The notes beneath the pieces were generated by a model. The model saw nothing but the letters and a program-made list of their open reading frames with translations, was not told the origin of the DNA and did no database searches. The position numbers were made by a program, and so were the translations under genes. Positions 50,896 to 60,339 of a stretch of 64,000 nt of DNA are shown here, piece after piece. Source of the DNA: DATLRC01 sp035534895 (GTDB lineage: Bacteria; Patescibacteriota; Saccharimonadia; Saccharimonadales; UBA4665). How positions within the stretch are numbered: the stretch's first letter is position 1; each line of letters begins with the position of its first letter. The DNA lies in assembly GCA_035534895.1 (NCBI GenBank), contig DATLRC010000003.1:13754-77753 (forward strand), in the 5' to 3' direction.

Positions 50896-51783
50896 ATGGC
50901 CCGAATTACCAAAGCAGTTATTGCCGCCGCCGGTTTTGGAACTCGCTTTTTGCCGCAAACTAAGGCCATGCCTAAAGAAATGTTGCCCTTGGTCGATAAG
51001 CCAATTATTCAACAGATTGTCGAAGAATTAGTCGCGGCTGGAATAACCGATATCGTCATTATCACTGGCTATCATAAACGTACAATTGAAGACCATTTTG
51101 ATTACATGAGCGCCGACCTAAGGGCCAACCTGAAACAGTCCGCTAAACTAGAGTTACTTGAGGCCACCAAAAAGATTTCTAACTTGGCAAATTTTGCCTA
51201 CATTCGCCAAAAAGGTCCATATGGCACGACTACACCACTTCTCAATGCCGCTCACCTGATCGGTGACGAACCATTTATCTACACCTACGCTGACGACTTT
51301 GTAGTTGCCAGCCCCAGTCGCTTCCAACAACTTCTAGCCGTTTACCAGAAATACCAGGCTCCGGTTTTAACTTGTGTCCGTCGAGACCAAGCCAGTGACT
51401 ACTTAAACTATGGTTATGTTTCAGGGCGTCAGTTAGAACCCGGCGTTCTAGATGTAGAGACAATCATCGAAAAACCCGGCAGTCGTAAGCTAGCACCCTC
51501 ATCCTTAGCCTCAGTCAGCGGATATCTACTTGAGCCAACGATCCTAGATTTTTTGCAACGTCAGATGGAAAATCACAAGGGACCAAGCGAACTTCGTATC
51601 CAGGATGTCATGCAGCAAATGATTAACCAAGGACATCACTTCTATGCCCGAGAAATCGAAAACTCCAAACACTACGACACCGGTAACCCACTAGAGTACA
51701 TTAAAACCGTTTTCGACTTTGCCTTAGCTAGAGACGATATGGGGCCAGAGCTTAGAAAATATATGCGTAAAAAGTTATCCTAA
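50896..51783 (+). CDS. galU: UTP-glucose-1-phosphate uridylyltransferase
   Basis: The 295-residue enzyme has the nucleotide-binding start AVIAAAGFGTRFLPQTKAMPKEMLPLVDKP, then YADDFV and EKPGSRKLAPSS. It makes UDP-glucose for surface glycans. ATG directly follows the gatB stop. Confidence 0.94.
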   Translation: MARITKAVIAAAGFGTRFLPQTKAMPKEMLPLVDKPIIQQIVEELVAAGITDIVIITGYHKRTIEDHFDYMSADLRANLKQSAKLELLEATKKISNLANFAYIRQKGPYGTTTPLLNAAHLIGDEPFIYTYADDFVVASPSRFQQLLAVYQKYQAPVLTCVRRDQASDYLNYGYVSGRQLEPGVLDVETIIEKPGSRKLAPSSLASVSGYLLEPTILDFLQRQMENHKGPSELRIQDVMQQMINQGHHFYAREIENSKHYDTGNPLEYIKTVFDFALARDDMGPELRKYMRKKLS

Positions 51784-51814
51784 AACGAAGTACTAGTTGT
51801 ATACTTAAATGATC

Positions 51815-52081
51815 ATGACCAGCACCGAAAGCCTCCTACTAATTATTCTAGGCATCACTCTAGCCATATTTTTGGTTCTGGCCATTATCAGCTTGTCTAT
51901 TGGTCTACGCATCTTAGTCAGTCTGAAACGAGTGGTTGTTAAAGCCGAGAACGTAGTCGATTCTGTTGAATCAGCCGCCGGTGTTTTCCAGAATGCATCA
52001 GGACCTCTAGCTGTTTTTAAAGTACTTAAGAATATGGTTGAACTATCACGTCATAAAAAAAGGAGGCACCACGATGAGTAA
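51815..52081 (+). CDS. Small membrane protein, DUF948/YtxG-like
   Basis: The 88-residue protein has one membrane helix (about 6-33) and an amphipathic helix with repeated Val/Ala heptads (VKAENVVDSVESAAGVF), as in DUF948 proteins. Two start codons are possible: ATG 51809 lies only 3 nt from TATACT, while ATG 51815 lies 9 nt away and is preferred. It overlaps the YtxH-like gene by 8 nt; such pairs are common in envelope-stress loci. Confidence 0.7.
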   Translation: MTSTESLLLIILGITLAIFLVLAIISLSIGLRILVSLKRVVVKAENVVDSVESAAGVFQNASGPLAVFKVLKNMVELSRHKKRRHHDE

Positions 52082-52475
52082 AACAGCAAAACGTTTCGCC
52101 GTAGGGGCAGTTGTTGCAGGAGTTGCTGGCTATCTGGCTGGCCTACTGAGCGCTCCCAAAAGCGGCCAACAAACCCGACAAGACATCAAACAAGCTACTG
52201 CCAGCAGCCTGAGCGAAGCCGAAAAACAACTAAAAGCCCTACATACTGAGCTTAATAAACTGCTTGAAGAAGTCAGACAAAAAAGTGAAACCATGACTGT
52301 CAAAACCCAAGACGAACTTCAAGTACTCGTCGATAAAGCCAAAGATACCAAGGAGAAAGCCAGAGAAATGCTCAGCGCCCTACACGAAGGTGATGCCCAG
52401 GACCAAGATCTGAAACAAGCAATTATTGAAGCCAAACACGCTGCCCATCACATTAAAGATTATCTGAAACGCTAA
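52074..52475 (+). CDS. YtxH-like envelope protein
   Basis: The 133-residue protein starts with a short membrane helix holding GYLAGLLSAPKSGQQTRQDI, the YtxH (PF12732) hallmark. A long coiled-coil tail follows, up to about residue 100, and then a His/Lys-rich end. A full AGGAGG at 7 nt identifies ATG 52074; the frame above it belongs to the preceding gene. It probably binds the membrane or wall; function is not known. Confidence 0.82.
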   Translation: MSKTAKRFAVGAVVAGVAGYLAGLLSAPKSGQQTRQDIKQATASSLSEAEKQLKALHTELNKLLEEVRQKSETMTVKTQDELQVLVDKAKDTKEKAREMLSALHEGDAQDQDLKQAIIEAKHAAHHIKDYLKR

Positions 52476-52551
52476 ACCGCACGCACGCACGCACACCCTA
52501 CGACTACAATATTTTTTAGCTACTGCCTTAGCAAGTCTGCGCTCCAGGCGT

Positions 52552-52557
52552 TATAAT
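52552..52557 (+). promoter_or_regulatory. -10 box TATAAT of dnaE
   Basis: TATAAT with a leader of about 32 nt and GAGGG (52585-52589) 6 nt before TTG 52596. Just upstream, at about 52479-52494, is a short CGCA tetranucleotide run. Confidence 0.5.
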
Positions 52558-52595
52558 TAACAACTGTAATCTATAAAAAAGGTTGAGGGAAAAAA

Positions 52596-55500
52596 TTGGC
52601 AAAAGCCTCTATGGGGCAAACTTCGCTGGACGCCAGCGATTACGTCCATCTCCATAATCACACCCAGTACAGTTTACTTGATGGGCTAAGTAAGGTTCCG
52701 GCAATGGTTGAGTTTGCCAAAACTTCGGGGATGAAGGCCCTGGCTGTCACAGACCATGGCACACTCTCAGGAGTCATTGAATTCTACAAACAGGCCAATG
52801 AGCTGAACATCAAGCCAATTATCGGCATCGAAACCTATGTTGCCTCCAGAACGCTTAGCGATAAAGACCCCATCCGTGATAAGCAGTATTATCATCTAAT
52901 TTTGCTGGCCATGAACAATCAAGGTTATCAGAATTTGATGCGCCTAAGCACCATCGCTAATTTAGAGGGACTTTACTACAAGCCTAGAATTGACCACCAG
53001 TTATTGGCCAAATATAACCAAGGCTTAATAGTTCTCAGTGGCTGCATCGGCAGTGAAGTCAGTGATTTGTTGCGCCAAAACCAATATGCTGGTGCCAAAC
53101 AAGTCGCTTCTTGGTATAAGAAGACTTTCGGTGATCGCTATTACTTGGAACTCCAGGATCATGGCCACCCCAAACACCCGACGTTCTGGGTCGAACAACA
53201 ACTGGTTAACGAGCAGTTGCTGAAACTGGGCCGAGAATTGGACATCGAGTGCCTGCTAACCTGCGATGCCCATTACTTGAAGCATGAGGATCAAGAGGCA
53301 CATGAAATTTTACTCTGTGTCCAAACCGGGTCATATCTTAGCGACCCAAAACGGTTGAGTCTTAAAAATCTCGAACTTCACCTAACTGAACCGGAAGAGA
53401 TAATCAAGCGCTGGGCAGAGGAAGAACCGCAGCTGATAACTAATACCAAAAAAATTGCTGATCGTTGCCAAGTTGAAATCGATTTAGGTAACATATTGTT
53501 ACCTAAATTCCCACTGCCCGATGGTGGTGAAAGCGAACGAATCTATCTAGAAAAGCTGGTTTATCGAGGCCTGTCTGCCCGTTTTGGTAATCAAACGGAA
53601 GCCAAGGCCGTCAAACTGTCTATCTCGGCAGCCCAGAAGACATTGCCACCAGCCGTTTTAGAGCGTGCCAAGTACGAGCTAGATGTCATTGAACAAATGG
53701 GCTTTAATGCCTATTTTCTGATCATCTCTGACTTTATAAATTGGGGAAAAAACCAAGGTATAGTCTTTGGTCCTGGCCGAGGCAGTGCTGCCGGTTCAAT
53801 AATTGCTTACGGCCTCAAAATAACTGAGCTAAATCCGCTTGACTATGACCTGCTTTTTGAACGCTTTCTAAATCCTGACCGAATCAGTATGCCGGATATT
53901 GATATCGACATTCAAGACAACCGCCGCCAGGAAGTAATTCAGTACTGTATCGGTAAATACGGTTCTGACAGAGTGGCTAGCATTGTCACATTTGGTCGTA
54001 TGGCTGCTCGTAACGCCGTTAGGGACGTCGCCCGAGTCCTGGAGGTGCCATATGCCGAGGCTGACCGTTTAGCTAAAATGATTCCGCCACCAACTCAAGG
54101 GCGCCATATTCCGCTCTCCGTTTCAGTCAAGGAGAATTACGACCTTAAGCGAGAGTACCAGAGTAACCCGCTTGCCAAGCGAGTCTTTGATCTGGCTTTT
54201 CAACTCGAGGGAACCATTCGCAGTCACGGCGTACATGCCGCAGGAGTTGTCATCGCCCCTAAAGACATTGTCCTTTACACACCTCTAGAAATGGCCCAGA
54301 AAGGGGTAGTTGCCACCCAGTACTCAATGGGTCCAATTGAAGAGTTAGGTCTCTTAAAAATGGATTTTCTTGGTTTGTCTAACCTGACGATCATAAAAAA
54401 TGCTCTCAGGATCATTAAGCGCGTTTACCAAAAAGACATCGATATCAACCTCTTACCTCTGGATGATCATATGACATATCAGTTGTTTCAAAGCGGTGAT
54501 ACAACCGGTGTTTTCCAGCTAGAATCATCAGGCATGAAACGCTATCTAAAGCAGCTTAAACCGACCGCCTTTGAGGATATTATCGCCATGGTAGCTCTTT
54601 ATCGTCCCGGACCAATGCAGTGGATAGACGATTTTATTGCCCGCAAGAACGGTGAACGAAAGATCGAGTATATCCATCAAGCCATGAAACCGGCTATTGA
54701 GAATACCTATGGCGTGATTGTTTATCAAGAGCAGGTCATGCAAATCAGCAAAGAAATGTGTGGCTTTAGTGGTGGCCAAGCTGACACCCTTCGAAAGGCT
54801 ATCGGTAAAAAAGATCCGGAGGTGATGAAGAAGCTCAAAAACGAGTTTATAGAAGGGGCCATCAAGACTGTAGGTGCTGACCGACCACTGATGGAAAAGT
54901 TCTGGAAAGAACTCCAAGACTTTGCTGCTTATTGCTTCAATAAATCGCACGCTGCCTGTTACGCTATGATAGCCTACCAAACAGCCTACCTAAAAGCACA
55001 CTATCCGTCTGCCTTCATGGCTGCTCTGATGACTAGTGATTTTGATAATATTGATCGTCTGGCCATTGAAATTACCGAATGCCAACATATGGGTCTCGAT
55101 GTCTTGCCACCAGACGTTAATCAATCCTATGTTGAGTTTTCGATAGTTCCAAACACCAAACACATTCGATTTGGTATGGCCGCAATTAAGAATGTTGGTA
55201 CTGGTGCAGTTGAGGAAATTTTGCGGGCTCGCGCAGAAGGCGATTTCACCAGTCTCGAGGACTTCCTGGCGAAAGTCAGTCCCCGAGTCGTCAATCGCAA
55301 AACGATCGAGAGTCTTATTAAAGCTGGTGCCCTGGATAGCCTGGCTGATCGCTTTAGACTAGTCAATAATCTAGATTTGTTGGTGGCCTATACAGCTCGA
55401 CTTCACAAGCAAGCTAGCGATGGCCAAACCGATTTATTCGGGAACGACAGTGTTCTTGATGCCCAACGCCCAAAATTGGTTCTGGAAAAGCCCAAAGACA

Positions 55501-56255
55501 ATCCCGATCAACGTCAGCAATTGCTCTGGGAGCGTGAATTGCTGGGCATTTATTTAAGTCAACATCCGCTAGAAGCATTCGAAGTTTTACTTAGCGAGCA
55601 GTGTCAACCAATTGCCAGTCTAGGTCAAGATGATGAGGCTAAAACTGTATCTCTAGGTGGATCGATTAGCTCAATCCGAGAAGTAACTACTAAAAAGGGT
55701 CAAAAAATGGCTTTTGTAAAACTCGAAGATCTTAGTGGCGAGCTAGAAGTAATCATTTTTCCGAATCTTTATCAACAGACCGCATCAATCTGGGAGCGTG
55801 ACCGGGTGGTTATCTTAACCGGAAAAGTAAGTACTCAAGACCGTACTGGTAAGAGTGGCGGAGAAATAAAGCTGACAGCTGATACAGCGCGTCAACTAAC
55901 GATTGAGCAAGCTAAGACTTACCGACCAACTACCAAAGAACAAAAGCAGCTCAAGCAGACTGTTCCCCCACCAGCAGCTTCGATGCCTGGTCCAGGCGCA
56001 AAAGCTTTGAAGCAAAAATCACGCCCAAACTTGCCGAGGGTCTATATTCGGTTAAGTAGCAGTCAAGACCAAGAGCTGTTAATCAGCCTCAAACAAACAC
56101 TCGATCAGTTTAGTGGTTCAACCGAGGTAGTCTTGATTCTGGGTGATGATGAATCGCGACAAGCAATCAAGCTGCCCAATGGCATCAACACCGACAGTCT
56201 TGGTCTAAAAAAATTAGAAGCACTTGTTGGTGGCCAGAATCTAAAACTGCAATAG
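52596..56255 (+). CDS. dnaE: DNA polymerase III alpha subunit
   Basis: The 1219-residue replicative polymerase has a PHP domain (HLHNHTQYSLLDG near 19), the catalytic palm (GPGRGSAAGS near 395; MPDIDIDIQD near 431, with the metal-binding Asp residues), fingers, helix-hairpin-helix and a C-terminal OB domain (about 1000-1090). The start is TTG 52596 with GAGGG at 6 nt. No intein or exonuclease insertion is seen. Confidence 0.97.
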   Translation: MAKASMGQTSLDASDYVHLHNHTQYSLLDGLSKVPAMVEFAKTSGMKALAVTDHGTLSGVIEFYKQANELNIKPIIGIETYVASRTLSDKDPIRDKQYYHLILLAMNNQGYQNLMRLSTIANLEGLYYKPRIDHQLLAKYNQGLIVLSGCIGSEVSDLLRQNQYAGAKQVASWYKKTFGDRYYLELQDHGHPKHPTFWVEQQLVNEQLLKLGRELDIECLLTCDAHYLKHEDQEAHEILLCVQTGSYLSDPKRLSLKNLELHLTEPEEIIKRWAEEEPQLITNTKKIADRCQVEIDLGNILLPKFPLPDGGESERIYLEKLVYRGLSARFGNQTEAKAVKLSISAAQKTLPPAVLERAKYELDVIEQMGFNAYFLIISDFINWGKNQGIVFGPGRGSAAGSIIAYGLKITELNPLDYDLLFERFLNPDRISMPDIDIDIQDNRRQEVIQYCIGKYGSDRVASIVTFGRMAARNAVRDVARVLEVPYAEADRLAKMIPPPTQGRHIPLSVSVKENYDLKREYQSNPLAKRVFDLAFQLEGTIRSHGVHAAGVVIAPKDIVLYTPLEMAQKGVVATQYSMGPIEELGLLKMDFLGLSNLTIIKNALRIIKRVYQKDIDINLLPLDDHMTYQLFQSGDTTGVFQLESSGMKRYLKQLKPTAFEDIIAMVALYRPGPMQWIDDFIARKNGERKIEYIHQAMKPAIENTYGVIVYQEQVMQISKEMCGFSGGQADTLRKAIGKKDPEVMKKLKNEFIEGAIKTVGADRPLMEKFWKELQDFAAYCFNKSHAACYAMIAYQTAYLKAHYPSAFMAALMTSDFDNIDRLAIEITECQHMGLDVLPPDVNQSYVEFSIVPNTKHIRFGMAAIKNVGTGAVEEILRARAEGDFTSLEDFLAKVSPRVVNRKTIESLIKAGALDSLADRFRLVNNLDLLVAYTARLHKQASDGQTDLFGNDSVLDAQRPKLVLEKPKDNPDQRQQLLWERELLGIYLSQHPLEAFEVLLSEQCQPIASLGQDDEAKTVSLGGSISSIREVTTKKGQKMAFVKLEDLSGELEVIIFPNLYQQTASIWERDRVVILTGKVSTQDRTGKSGGEIKLTADTARQLTIEQAKTYRPTTKEQKQLKQTVPPPAASMPGPGAKALKQKSRPNLPRVYIRLSSSQDQELLISLKQTLDQFSGSTEVVLILGDDESRQAIKLPNGINTDSLGLKKLEALVGGQNLKLQ

Positions 56256-56260
56256 ATTTT

Positions 56261-57130
56261 TTAACCAATAACCCCGGCCACTCGAGTCATGACGATACCT
56301 AAAGTAGCGATGCTAAGCATTAAAACGTCTAACCAAGGATGGTTCAAAACAAAAGCTTCACTTTTAACGATCACCTTATGCCAGGCTTGCCCCTGTCGGA
56401 TAGTAAATAAGATGACGGCATCGATAGTCAGCATTACGGTAGCGGTGACGCTCCAGAGGGTGACAGATGACGACACTAGCTGCAGACGAGTAATTGATTG
56501 TAATTTAGGGGTGATGTTTGAAGGCCTACTTACTGCTAGCTGATTTTGAGGACTGGCGTAAAGGGCAACTACTATTACCTCAGGGCCTTTGCCTAAAAAG
56601 TTTGGACTTTGAGCGATCCCAAAACCGACATCCTGAAAAGAGGGATTTAAAATATTAGACCGGTGTTCACTGCTAGCCATCCAGGCAGCAACACTAGCCT
56701 GAGCACTGTTAAAACCATAGGCCAGATTCTCACCGGCTACTTGGTAGTGATAGCCGCTAGCAATAATAAACGACCATGGAGTCTTGCCACTGGGTGATGT
56801 ATGAGCCCAATAATTGTTGGTTGACATATCGTTGGCCTTAGCTTGGGCAGCGGATGAAAGCAAGGGGTTTAAGCTAAGCTCCGATCGCTGATCTCTAAGC
56901 CTTTGCTGGTTAGTCGCTGACAGTAAACTAAGAGTGCTAAAATCACTCTTAGCACCGAGAACCTGTCCGGAGTGGACGAACAACTGATTAATCATTAAAC
57001 CGATGCCCAGAATACTGAGCAAGGGTATGTATGGCCAATATGATTTTAAGAAGTTTTTATTATGCGATCGATGTTTGCCGATGCGCTGTCTGTGATAAGA
57101 AGATGGTTTAGGGCGAGTAGCAAGAGCCAT
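56261..57130 (-). CDS. CAP/SCP-domain surface protein with four predicted membrane segments
   Basis: The 289-residue protein has a His/Arg-rich cytoplasmic tail, a membrane helix (about 33-50) and a CAP domain outside (about 65-200: NQQRLRDQRSELSLNPLL; YWAHTSPSGKTPW; GENLAYG; SEHRSNILNP). Hydrophobic C-terminal helices follow (about 212-240 and 262-285). CAP domains bind lipids, wall or host ligands, and some are proteases. The convergent dnaE ends 5 nt away. Confidence 0.88.
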   Translation of the reverse strand: MALATRPKPSSYHRQRIGKHRSHNKNFLKSYWPYIPLLSILGIGLMINQLFVHSGQVLGAKSDFSTLSLLSATNQQRLRDQRSELSLNPLLSSAAQAKANDMSTNNYWAHTSPSGKTPWSFIIASGYHYQVAGENLAYGFNSAQASVAAWMASSEHRSNILNPSFQDVGFGIAQSPNFLGKGPEVIVVALYASPQNQLAVSRPSNITPKLQSITRLQLVSSSVTLWSVTATVMLTIDAVILFTIRQGQAWHKVIVKSEAFVLNHPWLDVLMLSIATLGIVMTRVAGVIG

Positions 57131-57185
57131 ATTTTTGTTTTAAAATTATTTTATAGAACTTATTATACACTAGCCCAAGTCATTC

Positions 57186-57680
57186 CTAAGAAAAAATAAT
57201 CTTATAAAGAGCCATCGCTGCTGCCTGGACGACATTAAACGATTCTTTTTGTCCGAGCATCGGTATTTCAACCGTTATGTCACATCTTGCCAGAACTTCT
57301 TTTTCCAGTCCTTCAACTTCTCGGCCGACAATGAGGGCCAGTTTTTCAGGAACCACAAAATCTTCTAAGGCTATTGCTCCAGCACTTTGCTCAAGAGCAA
57401 CAAGTCTATATCCATCCGATCTTAAATCAGTTAGCAGTTGCTGAATATTGGCCTCGGCTTGCCAATCAATCAGTTTTTGGGCACCGAGAGCAGTTTTATG
57501 AATCTGTCGCTCAATCTTTTGGGCCAAATGTGGCAGACGAGTGTCGCCGTTCCTAGCCGGATAAGGTGTATAGCCTGTTAGATAAACTTTATTAACCCCT
57601 AGGCCCTCAGCCGTTCTAAGCAATGAGCCAACATTATGACTGCTACGGAGATTGTGAGCCAGTAAAATAATCTCAGGCAT
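57186..57680 (-). CDS. SpoU/TrmH-family RNA 2'-O-methyltransferase
   Basis: The 164-residue SPOUT protein has motif 1 NVGSLLRTAEGLG (near 16-28), motif 2 ALIVGREVEGL (near 116-126) and motif 3 IPMLGQKESFNVVQAAAMALY (near 138-158), forming the SAM-binding trefoil knot. It methylates the ribose of a tRNA or rRNA nucleotide; the target is not predictable. TATAGT lies 8 nt before ATG, back to back with pilB. Confidence 0.9.
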   Translation of the reverse strand: MPEIILLAHNLRSSHNVGSLLRTAEGLGVNKVYLTGYTPYPARNGDTRLPHLAQKIERQIHKTALGAQKLIDWQAEANIQQLLTDLRSDGYRLVALEQSAGAIALEDFVVPEKLALIVGREVEGLEKEVLARCDITVEIPMLGQKESFNVVQAAAMALYKIIFS

Positions 57681-57717
57681 TTAAAATAACTATAGCGCAT
57701 CTAAAACGGTCATGCTT

Positions 57718-57723
57718 TATACT
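57718..57723 (+). promoter_or_regulatory. -10 box TATACT, leaderless start of the PilB-like gene
   Basis: TATACT ends 8 nt before ATG 57732. The 51-bp gap to the SpoU gene holds both divergent -10 boxes. Confidence 0.55.
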
Positions 57724-57731
57724 ATGTTGAT

Positions 57732-59339
57732 ATGAGTCAAGATGCCCGCCTCGACGAAGAGCAGGCCACCCAGCGACGAGCTAGAATTTTAGGCATGAAT
57801 TATGTCGATACCTCACGCATTGCCGACAAACAATTAAACCCTCAGTTATTAACGATTGCCGAACTATATGAGCTCAAAGTAATACCCTTGCAGCTTGACA
57901 AGGATCATCTTTTGATTGGAGTGACAACCACAACTTCACAGCAAACCATGAAAAATCTGACTCAGCGTTTTGCTGACCATCGGACAAATTTTGCCATCAT
58001 CTCAGACACTGGTTTTCGAGATTATATGCGACTTTATGACCCGCCGAAGCAAGTTGTCTACCACGACATTGCCTTAAATCAAACCGGTAGCGGCAAACAG
58101 ATTCTCCAAATATCGTCACTTCTTGAACAAGTTAAAGCCGACGATATGTTAGCTTACATTGTCCAGCAAGCTCATCGTTTGAACGCCTCCGATATCCATA
58201 TCGAAACCGAAACGGAAGATGTTCGTTTGCGACTTAGAATTGACGGCGTGCTCCATCCCGTAGCCAGAATCAGCAAAGATAAATACCGGGTGCTGGTAGC
58301 TGCTATTGCTAGTGCCGGTAACATTTCGACTTCTGCCAATGAAGCCCAGCAGGGTCACATTGCCCAAAAAGTAAAAATGGCTGACGGTACGGAAGTAGAT
58401 GTTAATGTTCGTCTTGAAACGGTGCCAACTATTAACGGCATAGATGTCGTCATGCGTCTCTTTAATATGGACCAGTCTATGTATACTCTCGATAGATTAG
58501 GTCTGTCAGCCTCCGAACGCCAGGTAGTTGACGAAATTATCGCTAAGCCAACTGGTTTAGTTTTGGCTGTTGGGCCAACCGGATCCGGTAAGACGACTAC
58601 TCTCTACTCTATGTTAAATTCACTCAACTCTGAGGAGAGGAAGATTATAACTATCGAAGATCCAGTCGAATACCAATTCGCTGGTATTACCCAAATTTCA
58701 GTTACAAGTCAAATTGGTACGACTGACACCAGCTTTGCAAACAAGTTAAGGGCTGTACTTAGACTTGACCCGGACATTGTTATGGTAGGCGAGATTCGGG
58801 ATAACGATACTGCTAAAACGGCTTTACAGGCAGCACTAACTGGTCATTTAGTGCTCTCCACCTTCCACGCTTCATCTGCTGCCGCTGCTCTGACTCGCCT
58901 GAGTGACATAATTGGCCAAAATCCACTGTTTGTCTCTGCCATTCGACTGGTTATGGCCCAACGTCTAGTGCGCCGCCTTGACGACACCACCAAACAGACT
59001 TACCAGCCAAGCGAAAGTGAGTTAAGTACTATTAGGCAGGTTATTGACACTTTGCCAGACGGAGTTGAACGGCCAAGTCTGGACGGCATAGGCCTATATA
59101 AGTCAGTTGCTACTGAGACTAATCCCTATGGTTTTAGCGGTCAACTGGCAATCAGAGAACAATTCACCATGACAGGACCAATGCGCCAACTTCTAGAACA
59201 AAAACAAACCGTTATTTCGACTCAAGATATTGAAGACGCTGCCCGACGAAGTGGAATGAAAACAATGCTTCAGGACGCTATCCTTAAGGTCCTGGCCGGT
59301 CAAACGACGCTTGATGAGATATACCGGGTTGTTGGCTAA
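57732..59339 (+). CDS. pilB: PilB/GspE-type assembly ATPase
   Basis: The 535-residue protein has an N-terminal GspE_N-like domain (about 15-110), Walker A GPTGSGKTTTLY (near 281), the Asp box IEDPVEYQ, Walker B VMVGEIRDNDTA and the His box TGHLVLSTFHA. It powers type IV pilus or competence pseudopilus assembly from inside the membrane. The tetracysteine zinc site usual in PilB is absent: the stretch after RLVRRL has no cysteine. The only pilin-like genes in the window are at 8352 and 13880. Confidence 0.92.
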   Translation: MSQDARLDEEQATQRRARILGMNYVDTSRIADKQLNPQLLTIAELYELKVIPLQLDKDHLLIGVTTTTSQQTMKNLTQRFADHRTNFAIISDTGFRDYMRLYDPPKQVVYHDIALNQTGSGKQILQISSLLEQVKADDMLAYIVQQAHRLNASDIHIETETEDVRLRLRIDGVLHPVARISKDKYRVLVAAIASAGNISTSANEAQQGHIAQKVKMADGTEVDVNVRLETVPTINGIDVVMRLFNMDQSMYTLDRLGLSASERQVVDEIIAKPTGLVLAVGPTGSGKTTTLYSMLNSLNSEERKIITIEDPVEYQFAGITQISVTSQIGTTDTSFANKLRAVLRLDPDIVMVGEIRDNDTAKTALQAALTGHLVLSTFHASSAAAALTRLSDIIGQNPLFVSAIRLVMAQRLVRRLDDTTKQTYQPSESELSTIRQVIDTLPDGVERPSLDGIGLYKSVATETNPYGFSGQLAIREQFTMTGPMRQLLEQKQTVISTQDIEDAARRSGMKTMLQDAILKVLAGQTTLDEIYRVVG

Positions 59340-59410
59340 TCGCTACCCTAAAGGCTTGCAATAATAAGCGACTAGGATAATACTCAAAGTATAATTTAAG
59401 GAGAGTAACA

Positions 59411-59707
59411 ATGTGGCAACTTTATACGTATAGTTTGCTAGCCGGTTTAGTAGGAGCTAATGGTATACCAAACTTCATCAAAGGTATTATGGGGCACAAA
59501 TTCCAAACACCATTTGGAAAACCCTCCTCAGCAGTCGTTAACGTGATTTGGGGTTGGCTAAATTTTGTAGTCGCCTTTTTACTTCTATACAGCGGTCACG
59601 TGCATGCTCATCTTTTAAGAGCATTCGCTTTGGTGGCTATTGGCGCTTTACTAGCAGCCGTTGCCTTGGCATCAGTCTCATCCAAACAGCCAATGGCTAA
59701 GCACTAA
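59411..59707 (+). CDS. Small membrane protein (98 aa), unknown
   Basis: The protein has three hydrophobic helices (about 5-20, 40-62, 68-88) and a conserved-looking GANGIPNFIKGIMGHKFQTPFG segment near 14-35. I do not recognise a named family with confidence. TATAAT (59390-59395) and AAGGAG precede ATG 59411. A convergent gene for another small membrane protein lies downstream. Confidence 0.7.
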   Translation: MWQLYTYSLLAGLVGANGIPNFIKGIMGHKFQTPFGKPSSAVVNVIWGWLNFVVAFLLLYSGHVHAHLLRAFALVAIGALLAAVALASVSSKQPMAKH

Positions 59708-59725
59708 TAACTAGACGACAAAAGA

Positions 59726-60097
59726 TCACTTATGAGTTTCGAATTGCCGGGTTATACGGGCAATTCTAACATGGTAATTATCCAGACCAACAAGATTGAT
59801 CAACTCACCGACGACCAATAGAACTGTCGACAAGACAAGAAGGCTGGCAATCGATGGGTTGAGCCAACGGATTACCAAAAACGAAATTCCAAAAAGTATA
59901 GCCAATCCTAAAAGGCCAGCCGAATAAGCCTTGGTCCTAGTGTTGATATTAATTGGAAACGGCTTAACCGGTACATGGGCTATAACATCAGCCAAGCGCT
60001 TAACTTTTGAGCGGACGTTTTGAACATCCATTGTCAGATGCAAGACGTGAGCCAAGCTGATGGCAGCTACCGCTTCAGCAATAGTTAATGTTGTCAT
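59726..60097 (-). CDS. Small membrane protein (123 aa), unknown
   Basis: The protein has a helical N-terminus with two hydrophobic helices (about 60-78 and 84-105) and a basic C-terminus. AAGGAGG lies about 11 nt before ATG 60097. A perfect hairpin (TTTAGTTT/AAACTAAA, 60141-60159) lies in its leader region. Function unknown. Confidence 0.65.
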   Translation of the reverse strand: MTTLTIAEAVAAISLAHVLHLTMDVQNVRSKVKRLADVIAHVPVKPFPININTRTKAYSAGLLGLAILFGISFLVIRWLNPSIASLLVLSTVLLVVGELINLVGLDNYHVRIARITRQFETHK

Positions 60098-60140
60098 ACT
60101 TTCAATATCCTCCTTAAAAAATTAAAAAGATCTCCATTGC

Positions 60141-60159
60141 TTTAGTTTATCAAACTAAA
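60141..60159 (-). promoter_or_regulatory. Inverted repeat upstream of the 123-aa gene
   Basis: TTTAGTTT and AAACTAAA are perfect complements over a 3-nt centre, 44 nt before the start. It could be an operator or an RNA hairpin. Confidence 0.35.
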
Positions 60160-60277
60160 TGCAAAACCACATTTTGCCTATCGGGTTATGGTTTCATTGC
60201 GATATTCAATAAGTTGAGGGGATGAGTGATTAATATTTTCTTCTAGACATTCTTTTCTTTCACAAGGTTTAGTAATA

Positions 60278-60293
60278 GCCAAAACGTTTTGGC
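60278..60293. repeat. Perfect 16-bp palindrome upstream of gdh
   Basis: GCCAAAACGTTTTGGC is fully self-complementary and lies about 50 bp above the ECF-type promoter of gdh, a plausible activator or repressor site. The rest of 60098-60337 shows no gene. Confidence 0.4.
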
Positions 60294-60339
60294 CTACCAG
60301 ATAGTAACGGGTTGGTGATTCGGGTTCCGAAAATGCATT

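Noticed and set aside
52479..52494. CGCA tetranucleotide repeat before dnaE
   Set aside because: Too few units for a convincing phase-variable tract, and it lies outside the dnaE promoter boxes.
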